A DNA stretch of 64,000 nucleotides. Origin: Halichondria panicea (Eukaryota; Porifera; Demospongiae; Suberitida; Halichondriidae). Shown piece by piece: positions 34,977-63,753 of this stretch. The notes under the pieces are model-generated. The model was not told the origin of the DNA and did not search any database. It was given only the letters and a program-made list of their open reading frames with translations. Location of the stretch: contig NC_087385.1 in NCBI RefSeq assembly GCF_963675165.1, forward strand, positions 1,107,501 through 1,171,500, read 5' to 3'. The position numbers were made by a program, and so were the translations under genes. Position 1 is the stretch's first letter. Every line of letters starts with the position of its first letter.

Positions 34977-37900
34977 ATGGATGCTCCCATTGAACCATTA
35001 CCTCGTTCTAGTACATTCTCTACTGCAGCTGATGGACGCCATTACTATTGGAGGGGGCTTGGTCCAACACGGGGGTCTAACATCATTGCTGTGTATGATC
35101 CAAGCACTGAGCTGTGGAGCCTCTTGCCCACCACTGGACCTCTACCCCCTGGAGAGGCGGGTGGTTGCTCTGTTTGTGTAGGTCGTTGCCTGTACACCTT
35201 TGGTGGTTGGGATGGGTCTTCTTACGTCAATGACATGAGCAAGCTTGATCTGGACACTCTCCAGTGGACCAAAATCAAAACCTCTGGTAGTCAGCCTATG
35301 AAAAAGGCTGGTTGTGGACTTGTCCGTGTGAATGAGAGAACTCTGTGCTGCATTGGAGGATGTGGTATTGAGGGCCCCACACAACCAGGATCAACATTCA
35401 CCAGACACACTGGTGGATGTGGATGGACAAATGAGCTTCACTTCTTCGATGTTGAAAATGGTAATGCTATCCCTCCTGATTTACTACTATCCCTTTGTTA
35501 TTCTATTGACCCTAATTTCTCTAGGTGTCTGGTCGTCCCCTGAGCTCAGAGGAGAGAGACCTCCTCCCTGTTCCCACTTCACCTTCACCATGGTGGACCA
35601 GCACAGGGCAGTCCTCTTTGGAGGGTACCAACCTGGCCGTGGTTGTAGAGATGACGTCTACCTTTTCAATTTCAGGGACATGGTAAGTTGGTTAAATATG
35701 AAATATTCATACACAGCTTTAATGATGTGTGTTCACTGTGTGTAGGAGGTCACTAAGGTGAAGCCAGTACAGGGAGAGCCATGGCCGGTGGGGAGGTCAA
35801 CCCATGCTGCCTGTTGTCTCAACTATGGCCAGGACCACCCTCAACTACTGATGTATGGAGGAGTGGATGATGACAACAAGACACTGGATGACATGTGGAT
35901 ACTTAATGCTGACACCGGCAAGTGGACAGAGGTGAGGATGATGGTTTAGACGTAAAATACAACCTGCAGAACTGATACCACAACTGTTTCAGCCTGAGAT
36001 TAAGTTTTAACGTCGTAAACATGTCTCTGACTTAATGCGTGGGTGTATGCTACACATGTACTTTGTACCACCTATAATGCATATCAGCAGTCATTGCCTT
36101 CCTTACATTTTGTGCCTCCAGGTGACACCTCCTGAGTCAATGACACCACGTTGCCGCCACTCTATCACTGCCACCTGTCTGGGACCAGGACTCACTGAGG
36201 TCCTCGTGTTTGGAGGCGGTCGGAAGCTGGAGGGAGATGTTATTGCAGAGACCACCATACTGAGATTTGGTGAGCAGCTACAGCTAGTTATTCTGGCAAC
36301 TATTGTTCAGGGTTTCATACAGGATTTTTAGTTGCGAGGGCGAACATTTGAGATGCAATTTGTGTTTCAAACCATACTTCTTTTAATAGAGATTGTAGAG
36401 AGAAAATCATACATATGACATCATTAATTTTTCACATTTCTGGAGGTGGGATATCTAATCTGCACCTTAATTAATGGGAAATCCCAGGCCGCCCCCTCAT
36501 CTCTATGAAACCCTGTTGTTTGTTAACACTAGTTGAATACACATGGGAAAGTGCCTCAGAGGAGGTATACTATGGGACTCAGTATACCTGCAACTTACTT
36601 AGTATCTTGTTGTCAAGTAATTGTAATGTAGTCAAGCCTCGGGGGCAAAGTTGGGCATGTGCACTATTTACTAGTATCTAAATGAGTGTGTGTCCATGTG
36701 TCAGGCAATCTTGTAGTACCCTTGCTACACTTGGGATACTGAAGCAGTGCCTTTATACTTCTAAATCCTCAATCCTATAAACACCTCAAACAGAGTTTAT
36801 AATTATAGACAACGTCAAGTACACATTACATCGGTCAATCATTTTTGTATGCATAATTGTACTACATTTTTTCTTTTTCTTTCCTACAGAGTTGACTGGA
36901 CCCTCAGTGTCTGTTGCTGGACCCTCGGCTGGGAAGTGGGCTCTCGTGGATGTGGCCCACAACGACACTAGAGGCTCCACCCAGCGACTGAGTGAGAAGA
37001 GGATCAGACAAGCAACTGCTCGTGCCTCATCAGTCAGTGAGACCAGCGACCACTCCTCTCAAGACCGGATTAGAGTTCTGGAACAACAGTTACGAGCAGC
37101 AGAGCAGAAAGAGCACGATACTCAACGTCGCCACCAACTACAGTTGGAAGAAAAGGATCGAGAATTGGCTATTAAAGATCTTGAATTGGCTACACAAGCT
37201 GGAGAATTGGTAACGAAAGATCTTGAATTGACCGAAACCAACCGTCGCCATGAAGATGCCGAGGAAAGAGCGCAACTGGCAGAGCAAAGAGAGCAAGCGA
37301 CTCAAAATCGTTTTGAACAATTGTTGCAAGGAAAAGATCGGGTATTGGTGATAAAAGAACGAGAATCATATGATGCCAACCATCGCCGTGCAGATGCTGA
37401 GAGGAGAGTCCAGGAGCTGATTGCTGAAAATGGGAGGTTAAACAGGAGAGCCCAGCTGGCAGAGGAGCGAGCAGAGGGTCTGGAGACTCAGTGGGTGGTC
37501 CATCGCGATGATATCACAATGACAGAGAGACAGCTCGGTGGGGGAGGATGGGGGGTCGTCAAAGTGGCCAAGTTCCGAGGAATCGAGGTGGCAGCCAATA
37601 CACTGTACGAGCAGCTCACTTCCGTCTATTATCGACGCATGTTTATTCGTGAGATGAACATGGCGGCTCGTCTGCGACACCCACACCTGGTCCAGTTCAT
37701 AGGAGCCACGCTGGAGGGGGAGATGATCATCCTGACAGAGCTCATGGCCACCAGTCTGAGGAGGGTGCTGGAGGGAGGTCGTATCTCACGTGAACACATC
37801 CTCTCCATCTCTGTGCAGGTCTGTCAAGCCCTCAACTATCTCCACCTCATGCAGCCAGACCCAGTGATCCATCGTGACATCAGCAGTGCAAACGTCCTCC

Positions 37901-38235
37901 TCAACCCTCTACCCGACGGCCGCTGGAGTGCAAAGGTCACTGACTACGGCTCAGTGAACACCCTGCGGATGTTAAACACTGTCAATCCAGGGAGTCCTGT
38001 ATACGCTGCCCCTGAGGCCAGTAACCCGTCGCTCCAGTCAACCAAGATGGACATGTTCAGTCTGGGGGTGCTCCTGATCGAGATATGTTCTGGCCAGTTT
38101 CCGAGTCAGGAAGAACACGAGAGCTTATTCCTCACCATCCAAGACCGTCAGTTCTCTGACATCATCAGTCGCTGTATCGATAGAGAGAGAGACAATCGAC
38201 CAACCGCTCGACAACTGTTGAATGAACTACAGTAG
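34977..38235 (+). CDS. KCK3: kelch - coiled coil - kinase lacking the beta-3 lysine
   Basis: Exons 34977-35460, 35525-35682, 35746-35931, 36122-36269 and 36890-38235 give 2,322 nt and 773 aa. Architecture equals KCK2: six kelch blades, a long coiled coil, and a kinase. The VAAK motif reads VAANTL (AAT at about 37598), so the ATP-anchoring lysine is Asn, while the glycine loop, HRDISSANVLL, DYG and AAPEA remain. This predicts a pseudokinase or a strongly impaired kinase. Kelch loops differ again: SS (blade 1), EA and W (blade 2), G (blade 3), SH (blade 4), ST (blade 5), CR (blade 6). The blade 4 loop is one codon shorter. The first exon has GTG where the other three have the upstream ATG. Confidence 0.87.
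36308..36515. mobile_element. MITE with CAGGGTTTCATA termini (KCK3 intron 4)
   Basis: Nearly identical to 20452-20659 in KCK2, including the internal segment absent from KCK1. Confidence 0.75.
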
Positions 38236-38479
38236 AACTGCACTAGATAGATAGTTTTGTTCATCTACTAAATTGGAATTTTTTTTACGTTGTTGTATTA
38301 CAATTATCTCATTTTGTCATTGTTTTAGGCAAGGCATAAATTGATATTGATTGAGAAGAGACAATATAAATTAAGGAGGGGGTGGGGATGGTGGGTGAGA
38401 TCTATTGCTGATTCAGTTTTCCCATTGAACCCTGACCTTTCACAATAATTAATTATTGCTGATTCAGCATTTTGCTGGG

Positions 38480-39474
38480 ATGGAGGAGTCCATTAAAAGA
38501 AGCTCTCATAAAGTTGTTGTGGAGCAGGCTAAGAGACTATTGTGTGACCTGTTAGCTGACCCCTTCCTCAGTGACATCTCCCCCACGGCCACTCATGACG
38601 AGGTGGCCTCACAGCTCTCCCTGGAGCAAGGAAGGGCCATCACTGTGCATGTGAGGCGGTTTGATGATCAAGTACTTTGTAAGCGTATGAATGTGTGTGT
38701 ATATATAGTCCATGTAAGATGTAACCAACCATGAATTATCCAAGTGAGAGTGTGTGAGTGAGTCAGTGCATGCTTTGCAATGTGCATTTGCACATTGCGT
38801 GTATGTCATTTTTTTAGAATTATATTTGCGATAATTATAAGACCAACTAGACAACGCACAACTAGCTGTGTGTTAATGAATGTGATGTTATATTCCAGCT
38901 GTGATAGTGCTCCAAGGTGCAACGGTGGGTGACCTCATACGTACTGTACAGAGGTCGGTGATGAAGCAGCTGTCACTGGCCGACAGGACCACACCCATTA
39001 GTTGGTATGCATGGCTGTAGCTTATTCTGTAGAATCCCCTTATTGAGTGGACACATTTTGGGGTACATAGTTTTTCCTTTACTTGATGAGTGGTTGTTTT
39101 GTATTCAGACTGTTGATTTGTGTCCTGGCCTCTATGTATTTATCGTAACTAGCCTTTCTTTATGTTTCAGAGATGGCTACTGTAATTTGTATTTAATATC
39201 TACTGTTTTACAGGAGGTCTGTATGGAGGAGGTATGCATTGTCCACTGGGCAGACATTGCTTAGCAACAGAAAGGCTAAGTTAGTCAGGTAAATTTCTTA
39301 TAGTTTTTCCTGGCTGCATGAATCTTATTACACTACCTCACTAGCTGTGCTAGTACTAATGTTATAACCAATGGCTTCATTGTCTTCCTTCTATTCAGTC
39401 TGGGGATTGGTAATCGTTCAGAAGTGCAGTTTGTCAAGAAACTGAGACTAAAGAATGGCCAACACAGACACTAA
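38480..39474 (+). CDS. SNRNP25: U11/U12 snRNP 25 kDa protein, copy 3
   Basis: Exons 38480-38678, 38899-39004, 39214-39288 and 39399-39474 sum to 456 nt and 151 aa. It has one extra codon near the start (MEESIKRSS for MESIERSS) and QLSLEQ. The remainder, including VIVLQGATVGDLIRTVQRS and NRSEVQFVKKLRLK, is unchanged. Introns and LADRT group it with copy 1. Intact. Confidence 0.87.
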
Positions 39475-39649
39475 CATTTCCAATTAATAATTTATAAACT
39501 TTCCACGATACTTTCATTTCATCACATTAAATGAATAATTTTATCAAGAGTGGCTTATGTTATATATACAGCATTTAATTTGAATTGATGACATGAACAA
39601 TTAAGTGCAAAAATTGTGTTATTAATTTAACGAATTGAAATTGGTTCAG

Positions 39650-40958
39650 CTAATGGGATGGTGGAGATGAGGCTCTGGATATTTGCTGAAGTTTCTTAGT
39701 AGCAGTGATTTTAATTAACAGTTCCATAGCGTTAGCAACCACCATGTCTAGAGGGTCCATGGCAACTCGCTGTATCCACTTGGGGATGGTGGTTTGTGCG
39801 TGCTTGAATCCCAACCTCTCTAGTAACCAACTGATGTGAGGGTTGAATTGTCCCGTACCAGCACTGGATAGGAGACAGAGGTGAGGGTCCAACTCCCAGC
39901 ACACACACTCAAAGTTGCGGAGCACTGGTGTCGACTTCGGAGGTGATGTGGGGGCGGTGTCTGTGGATTCGGGATCTGAAAGGGAGGGAGGGGGGGAAAG
40001 AGAGAATAATGTGAATAAGGTCGACATAATTATGCACTAAGTCTCTGAATATAAATGCTGTAAAGCAACAACAGAGGCTGGTGGTAGAGCTGGGTTCTTA
40101 AATTGGAGCTTTCTCAGCACTATAAGTACTAGCTATCATCACGTACTGTGTCGTATTACATGTCATACATACCCGTGTCCAGGGTTTGAGGTGTTTTGTG
40201 TTTCTCCAGATACTCAAGGTACGTCTTCACTAGGTCGTGTAGGAACAGATAATGATCTACATTCGTGGCAACGGACACACCCCTCGCAAATTTTGATGTG
40301 AGACTACACTCGACAAGTGGTGAGAATTGTGGCTCCTTGCCTGACAGACGAGTTCTTTGTGGCCAGAAATGGTCAGTCACTAACTCCATCCCAAAGGCAG
40401 GCACAAGCAGTATGGATTGAACGTTGAGTTTCTTGCTAAGTCGAATCAAAGTTGAGGTATCCCTGCTATAGCTGTCAGGGTGTAGCTGGGCGTCAATGCA
40501 GGCGTAGTTGAGCCAATTTTGTGTTGAAGTACCCACAATGGAGGGCAGGCGCATGTGACCAGCTGATACTCGATATATGGCCGCCAATTTGTCCAGTTTC
40601 TCGGTCTCGTCCCAGGGGCTGTGGCCTAGCGAGAGGTGGACAATTTGCTGACATGTTCTCACTTGTTTGGTGGGTAGAACACCTGACCCTGACTCAGTCA
40701 GTTCTGCCAGCTGTCCTTTACTCAGTCCGGGGATAGCCTGTGTGGAGAAGCTGGCACTAATGGTGTCAATATTGAATACTGCCCATTCCGTCTCTCTGAA
40801 GGAAGGGCCGTGGAAACAGACGAGGCAAAAGTTGTCACCAGAGACGGACATCTTTGCTCCGAGGGAGACGGTATGAAGACCTCCGGCTGGTGTGTGTAGT
40901 CCCATGGTCTCCACACTCCCCACACGCATTGCCCACAGCCAGTGGTGTCTCATGTAGC
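39650..40958 (-). pseudogene. BLTP1 fragment, last two exons (block 3)
   Basis: Exon 40173-40958 begins GYMRHHWLWAMRVG and matches 48726-49520 but lacks nine bases (VETMG for VELMKTMG). Exon 39650-39975 is the full C-terminal exon ending SSPPSH-stop. The frame is open. Further upstream, at about 41100-41150, the sequence changes to PSMA7 intron, so all earlier exons are absent. Expression would need a new promoter. Confidence 0.8.
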
Positions 40959-41394
40959 CTGAGGGGAGGGGGCAATTAATACACATCATAAGGATTCACA
41001 GAAAAGGGCTTTCACAGAAGACTATGCCACTAAAAGTAGAGATGCAAGATTCTGGGGCAGCAGCTTTTTATGTACATGTAAGTGAAACTAGCCATAACTG
41101 GAGAACAAAGACTTAACCAAAGTTCAACTACTAAGAATATAACTTTAACTTAGTGCTTACCAGTAACGTAAGTAACGAGAATGCTTTGTACTGTATTCAC
41201 CCAATTTTAAGGCGCCATTCCAAAAGCTACTTGGACATTTCGCCATCATTACAGCATCATAACTATAAATCAGTTGTTTTATGTACATAGTCTCTGAAGC
41301 GTAGTTAGTGGTGCCTAATAGAGTAGTCAATATACAGCAAGCTAATACTCAACCAAAATCTGACAAATCTCACCCAGGTAGCCATTATCCATAC

Positions 41395-41955
<561 letters not shown>

Positions 41956-42173
41956 GCTTGCAAGATCTTCCTCTAGCTCTGTAATTTACAACTCAGCACA
42001 TGGCCTTAATGGAGACCACGCCTAGCTTTCAACTATAAACTGGTTGACCGCAAAAGGGGCGGGGCTGGGTGAGCTCTAAATATTAACCAGTTCAGTTCTC
42101 ACGTGTCTCATGTTCTCTAGCTCTAGCTCTGTTCTAGATCTATAGTTCTATGCTGTGCTGGTCTTTTCAAGCT
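41956..42173. promoter_or_regulatory. Candidate bidirectional promoter, PSMA7 pseudogene 4 / KCK4
   Basis: An uninterrupted spacer with GC box GGGGCGGGGC at 42056-42065, CACGTG-like sequence and CTAGCTCTAGCTCT. It is the cleanest copy of the shared promoter module. Confidence 0.4.
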
Positions 42174-42247
42174 ATGTCCACCAAGCTACCCATTATGTAA
42201 GTAGAATTATCAATGTAGATGTAGAATGAAACATAAGAATTAATTTA

Positions 42248-43147
42248 GGTCACTCCATGATCCAAGTGATACTCTGGTTTCCAGGGGCGTAGCTACCATT
42301 GTTTCCTGGTTGCCCAGAAACCCCCCCAGGATCAGGAGCTGCTGAGAAAATTGGGCAGGGCTCCCTATAATTGAAATCATGCAGCCCTGCCCATCTTTTC
42401 ACACGTGGCTGCAAATCAATAATCAGAGCAGCATTGTGAAGCGTTTCAATTTGGCTTTGTCTCAGCTAGTTAGTCTCAGCTAGCTAGCTACCTCAAACAA
42501 AGAAGACCAAGACTTAAGTTCTAGATCTAGTATCAATCCTGAATGCTCCAGTATTCTCAGACTCAGCTCTAAGCACAACTTTATTCAGGAAGTGTACAAG
42601 TTTAGAACAATCTCAGCCACATGAAACCTCTCAGGTAAATGACATTTAATTGTTGCTCAGCTAGACTAGCAATACACAATTGGCACCTGCATGCCTAGTA
42701 TGTTACGTCTATAGCTAGCTAGCTTCTCACAAACATGTAAAAAAGTCATGAACAATAGTCAATAACAGTAGGTGTGCCCCAATCAAGAGGGTGTGGTACC
42801 GGAAGTGGGTGTGGTCACAAAAATTTCGCGGCGCTGATTTTTCTGCAGAAACCCCTGTCTCAAAAGTCTGGCTACGCCCCTGGGTTTCTGGTCCTGAAGT
42901 TTTTCTAATTGCATGCGGGCGGCTCTTGTCATTATCAATTTCACCTCACCTCATTATTTTGCAAATGTTTTGTACCACATGGACCATTCTGCGCATGCGT
43001 AGTAGAAATAATGAGATTACTTTGTCAAAAATAAATAAATAAATAAATAAATAATGAGATAGAAATCCAGATAGCTATGAATATAGACTGATATGATGCG
43101 GGCGGTGGACCAGAAACCAGAGTATCACTTCGAGCAGTGTAGTGGCC
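42248..43147. mobile_element. Harbinger-like MITE, split by a second element
   Basis: Same family as 17771-18044 (AAGTGATACTCTGGTTT at the left, AAACCAGAGTATCACTT at the right), flanked by TTA on both sides. It sits in the 5' intron of KCK4; the empty site in block 1 reads 'taatttatatagc'. Its length comes from the nested insertion at 42282-42882. Confidence 0.8.
42282..42882. mobile_element. Nested TIR element with CAGGGGCGTAGC ends
   Basis: CAGGGGCGTAGC at the left and its complement at the right, with an apparent 6-bp duplication GGTTTC on both sides. Removing it restores the host MITE arm 'ctctggtttctggtcc'. No transposase seen. Confidence 0.75.
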
Positions 43148-43293
43148 TTATATAGGCATTATATAGCACAATCCATATCATATCCATTCTGTCACTGTCA
43201 GTGTGTGTGTCTCTCATGCACACACTCTGTCTAGTTTATTAGTGTTGAGTAGATTCTCAGTACACAATGTCTGTTTCCTCACTATTGCAGGTA

Positions 43294-44787
43294 ATGGATG
43301 CTCCGAGTCCCATTGAACCATCACCTCGTTACGATACATTCTCTACTGCAACTGATGGACGCCATTACTATTGGAGGGGGCTTGGTCCAAGACGAGGGTC
43401 TAACATCATTGCTGTGTATGATCCAAGCACTGAGCTGTGGAGCCTCTTGCCCACCACTGGACCTCTACCCCCTGGAGAGTATGGTGGTTGCTCTGTTTGT
43501 GTAGGTCGTTGCCTGTACACCTTTGGTGGTCATGATGGGTCTTCCTACTTCAATGACATGAGCAAGCTTGATCTGGATACTCTCCAGTGGACCAAAGTTC
43601 AAACCTCTGGTAGTCAGCCTATGAAAAAGGCTTTATGTGAACTTGTCCGGGTGAATGAAAGAACTCTGTGCTGCATTGGAGGATACGGTATTGAGGGCAC
43701 CACACAACCAGGATCAACATTCACCAGACACACTGATGGACGTGGATGGACAAATGAGTTTCACTTCTTCAATGTTGAAAATGGTAATGCTATCCCTCCT
43801 GGTTTACTACTATCCTTTTGTTATTCTATTGACCCTAACTTCTCCAGGTGTCTGGTCGTCTCCTGAGCTCATAGGCGAGAGACCTCCTCCCTGTACTGGC
43901 TTCACCTTCACCATGGTGGACCAGCACAGGGCAGTCCTCTTTGGAGGGCGCCAATCTGGTCGTGATGGTAGAGTCAATGACGTCTACCTATTTAATTTGA
44001 GGGACATGGTAAGTTAGTGAAATATTCATACACAGCTTAACTAGAGCACTAAAGTGCAAACCCTCGGCGGGCTGGTGACATGATTAAGAAACCAGAAGAG
44101 TGATAATTATGATGTATGACTGAGCTGTCTAGCATGCACAGCAACTCAGCCTCAGGAGCAAGAAAACAGATGTTGAGTTTTTAGTGGTACATACCGTATA
44201 GCGGGTAATTTTTGGGGGACAAAATATTCGTGGTTCAGCAATATTGAGACATTTCGTGGATAATATTTTCGTGGTTGCTGCTTGGATTGTAGGTAAAGGT
44301 AGGCAAGGTCGCTTCATTCGTGGGTAAAATATTCGTGGTCAGACCTCCAACCACGAAAACCACGAATATTTTGCCCCACGAAAATTACCAGCTATACGGT
44401 ATATAGTTATATGCACTGTGGATCACAGCAAAGAAGCTTGGAGTCTCAGAGAAGTATGGAGTAGGTAGTGTATGGAGTAGGTAGTGTGCTACAGAGACAG
44501 CAAGCCAGACACAATTATAGCTTTCTATTTAGCGACCCTTTTCCATTGTTCCTGTTACGGGATCACTTCAACTGTAAATACGTAGGGTGCCTCGAATAAA
44601 GGCCGTGTGTAGTAATAGCTAGCTGCCAACGTGTAAGTTCAAGATTTTTAGCTTTTGCTCGCTTTTATTCGACAACGAAGCTTTAACATCAAAATCTGTT
44701 AAATTTAAAACTACTACCTTGTTGTGTTGAGGCTATCCATGGTACAAACACAGTGCTATCGCATCCAGGTGAGTAGACTCAGAATAC

Positions 44788-44825
<38 letters not shown>

Positions 44826-46686
44826 TGACTACTATAACCCGTGGCGCCGCGGTGCGCCTCGGGTTAATGATGTGTGTTCACTGTGTGTAGGAGGTCACTA
44901 AGGTGAAGCCAGTACAAGGAGAGCCATGGCCAGTGGGGAGGTCAGTCCATGCTGCCTGTTGTCTCAACTATGACCAGGACCACCCTCAACTACTGGTGTA
45001 CGGAGGACGGAGTAGTGACAAGACACTGGGGGACATGTGGACACTTTATGCTGACACTGTCAAGTGGACAGAGGTGAGGATGGTGGTTTATGTTTCAGCC
45101 TGAGACTAAGTTTTAACATGTAAACAATATTTTTATGTGTCTCTGACTTATTGCGTGGGTGTATGCTACACATGTACTTTGTACCACCTATAATGCATAT
45201 CAGCAGTCATTGCCTTATTTACATTTTGTACCTCCAGGTGACACCTGCGTCAATGACACCACGTCTCCTCCACTCCATCACTGCCACCAGTCTGGGACCA
45301 GGACTCACTGAGGTCCTCGTGTTTGGAGGCTCTCGGGAGCTGCTAGGAGATCCCATTGCTGAGACCACCATACTGAGATTTGGTGAGCAGCTACAGCTAC
45401 TTAATCTGACAACTATCTACTGTATAGAGCAACATTTTCGAGGGCTTCATTTTGTCGTGGGTTAGCAATCCTACACGAACATTATGACAATAATTGTGTA
45501 TGCATAATTACATTTGTTCCTTCCTACAGAGTTGACTGGACCCTCAGCGTCTGTTGCTGGACCCTCGGCTGGGAAGTGGGCTCTCGTGAATGTGGCCCAC
45601 AACGACACTAGAGGCTCCGCCCAGCGACTGAGTGAGAAGAGGATCAAACAAGCAACTGCTCGTGCCTCATCAGTCAGTGAGACCAGCGACCACTCCTCTC
45701 AAGACCGGGTGAGGGCTCTGGAACAACAGTTACGAGCAGCAGAGCAGAGAGAGCACGACACTCAACGTCGCCACCAACTACAGTTGCAAGAGAAGAATCG
45801 AGAATTGACTACGAAAGATCATGACGCTGAGAGGATAAACTTGGAACTGATTGCTGAAATTGAACGACTTCAAGAAGGCCTCCAAAGGTCCGACAGGAGA
45901 GCCCAGCTGGCAGAGGAGCGAGCAGAGGGTCTGGAGACTCAGTGGGTGGTCCATCGCGAGGAGATCACAATGACAGAGAGACAGCTCGGTGGGGGAGGAT
46001 GGGGGGTCGTCAAAGTGGCCAAGTTCCGAGGAATCGAGGTGGCAGCCAAGACACTGTACGAGCAGCTCACTTCTGTTTATTATCGACGCATGTTTATTCG
46101 TGAGATGAACATGGCGGCTCGTCTGCGACACCCACACCTGGTCCAGTTCATAGGAGCCACGCTGGAGGGGGAGATGATCATCCTGACAGAGCTCATGGTC
46201 ACCAGTCTGAGGAGGGTGCTGGAGGGAGGTCGTATCTCACGTGAACACATCCTCTCCATCTCTGTGCAGGTCTGTCAAGCCCTCAACTATCTCCACCTCA
46301 TGCAGCCAGACCCAGTGATCCATCGTGACATCAGCAGTGCAAACGTCCTCCTCAACCCTATACCCAATGGCCGCTGGAGTGCAAAGGTCACAGACTACGG
46401 CTCAGTGAACACCCTGCGAATGTTGAACACTGTCAATCCAGGGAGTCCTGTATACGCTGCCCCTGAGGCCGGTAACCCGTCCCTCCAGTCAACCAAGATG
46501 GACATGTTCAGTCTGGGGGTGCTCCTGATCGAGATATGTTCTGGCCAGTTTCCGAGCCAGGAAGAACGCGAGAGCTTATTCCTCACCATCCAAGACCGTC
46601 AGTTCTCTGACATCATCAGTCGCTGTATCGATAGAGAGAGAGACAATCGACCAACCGCTCGACAACTGTTGAATGAACTACAGTAG
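43294..46686 (+). CDS. KCK4: kelch propeller - coiled coil - TKL-like kinase
   Basis: Exons 43294-43783, 43848-44008, 44891-45073, 45238-45382 and 45530-46686 give 2,136 nt and 711 aa. Two extra codons at the start (MDAPSPIEPSP), with single-codon losses in blade 5 (YGGRSSDKTLG) and before blade 6 (VTPASMTPR). Kelch loops: YD (blade 1), EY and H (blade 2), L (blade 3), TG (blade 4), SV (blade 5), LL (blade 6). The coiled coil is short and includes HDAERINLELIAEIERLQEG. The kinase keeps VAAKTL, HRDISSANVLL, DYG and AAPEA. Intron 2 holds a repeat insertion with a second one nested in it, whereas intron 4 is only 147 nt. Confidence 0.87.
44041..44867. mobile_element. Dispersed repeat with terminal hairpin (KCK4 intron 2)
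   Basis: Same family as 5329-6110: begins CTAGAGCACTAAAGTGC and ends with (CAGA)n and a hairpin (TAACCCG..GGCGC..GCGCC..CGGGTTA). TTAA flanks both sides (44037-44040, 44864-44867). Its site differs from the block 1 insertion, so the two transpositions were independent. Confidence 0.65.
44194..44399. mobile_element. MITE with CCGTATAGC termini
   Basis: 206-bp palindromic element, CCGTATAGCGGGTAATTTT with the complement at the right, TA flanks, nested inside 44041-44867. The uninterrupted family member at 5329-6110 lacks it. Confidence 0.8.
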
Positions 46687-46929
46687 AACTGCACTAGATA
46701 GATAGTTTTGTTCATCTACTAAATTGGAGTTGTTTTTTTTACGTTGTTGCATTATAATTATCTCAAATTATGTGTTTTTGTCATTGTTTTAGCCAAGGCA
46801 TAAATTGATATTGATTGAGAAGAGACAATACTGGATAAAGGGGGTGGGGATGGTGGGTGAGATATAATTATTGCTGATTCAGCTTTCCCATTGAACCCTG
46901 ACCTGTCACAATAATAGCATTTTGCTGGG

Positions 46930-47902
46930 ATGGAGTCCATTGAAAGAAGCTCTCATAAAGTTGTTGTGGAGCAAGCTAAGAGACTATTGTGTGACCTGTT
47001 AGCTGACCCCTTCCTCAGTGACATCTCCCCCACGGCCACTCATGACGAGGTGGCCTCACAGCTCTCCCTGGAGCAAGGAAGGGCCATCACTGTGCATGTG
47101 AGGCGGTTTGATGATCAAGTACTTTGTAAGCGTATGAATGTGTGTATATAGTCCATGTAAGATGTAACCAACCATGAATTATCCAAGTGAGTGTGAGTGT
47201 GTGAGTCAGTGCATACTTTGCAATGTGCATTTGCGTGTATGTCGTTCTTAGAATTATGTTTGTGATAATTATAAGACCAACTAGACAACGCACAACTAGC
47301 TGTGTGTTAATGAATGTGATGTTATATTCCAGCTGTAATAGTGCTCCAAGGTGCAACCGTGGGTGACCTCATGCGTACTGTACAGAGGTCGGTGATGAAG
47401 CAGCTGTCACTGGCCGGCAGGACCACACCCATTAGTTGGTATGCATGGCTGTAGCTGATTCTGTAGAATCCCCTTATTGAGTGGACACATTTTGGGGAAC
47501 ATAGTTTTTCCTTTAATTGTTGAGTGGTTGTTTTGTATTCAGACTGTTGATTTGGCCTGGCCTCTATGTAATTATCGTAACTAGCCTTTCTTTATGTTTC
47601 AGGGATGGCTACTGTGATTTATATTATCATACTCTTTTACAGGAGGTCTGTGTGGAGGAGGTATGCATTGTCCACTGGGCAGACATTGCTTAGCAACAGA
47701 AAGGCTAAATTAGTCAGGTAAATTTCTTATTCCTAATAGATGTGCCTGGCTGCATGAATCTGCTACCTTACTAGTACTAACATTATTATAACCAATGGTT
47801 TAATTAATTGTCTTCCTTCTATTCAGCCTGGGGATTGGTAATCGTTCAGAAGTGCAATTTGTCAAGAAACTGAGACTAAAGAATGACCAACACAGACACT
47901 AA
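46930..47902 (+). CDS. SNRNP25: U11/U12 snRNP 25 kDa protein, copy 4
   Basis: Exons 46930-47125, 47333-47438, 47643-47717 and 47827-47902 sum to 453 nt and 150 aa. QLSLEQ as in copy 3, but LAGRT, KNDQH and introns as in copy 2. Exon 2 has DLMRTVQRS where the others have DLIRTVQRS. Intact. Confidence 0.87.
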
Positions 47903-48065
47903 CATTTCATTCATTCCACGATACTTTCATTTCATCACATTTATCAAGAGTGCACTATGAACTCTTGTTATTATACAGCATTTTGAATTGATGACATGAA
48001 CAATTATAATTATTATGTGCAAAAATTGTGTTTTAATGATAAAAAAATGTTTGAAATTGGTTCAG

Positions 48066-63753
<15,688 letters not shown>

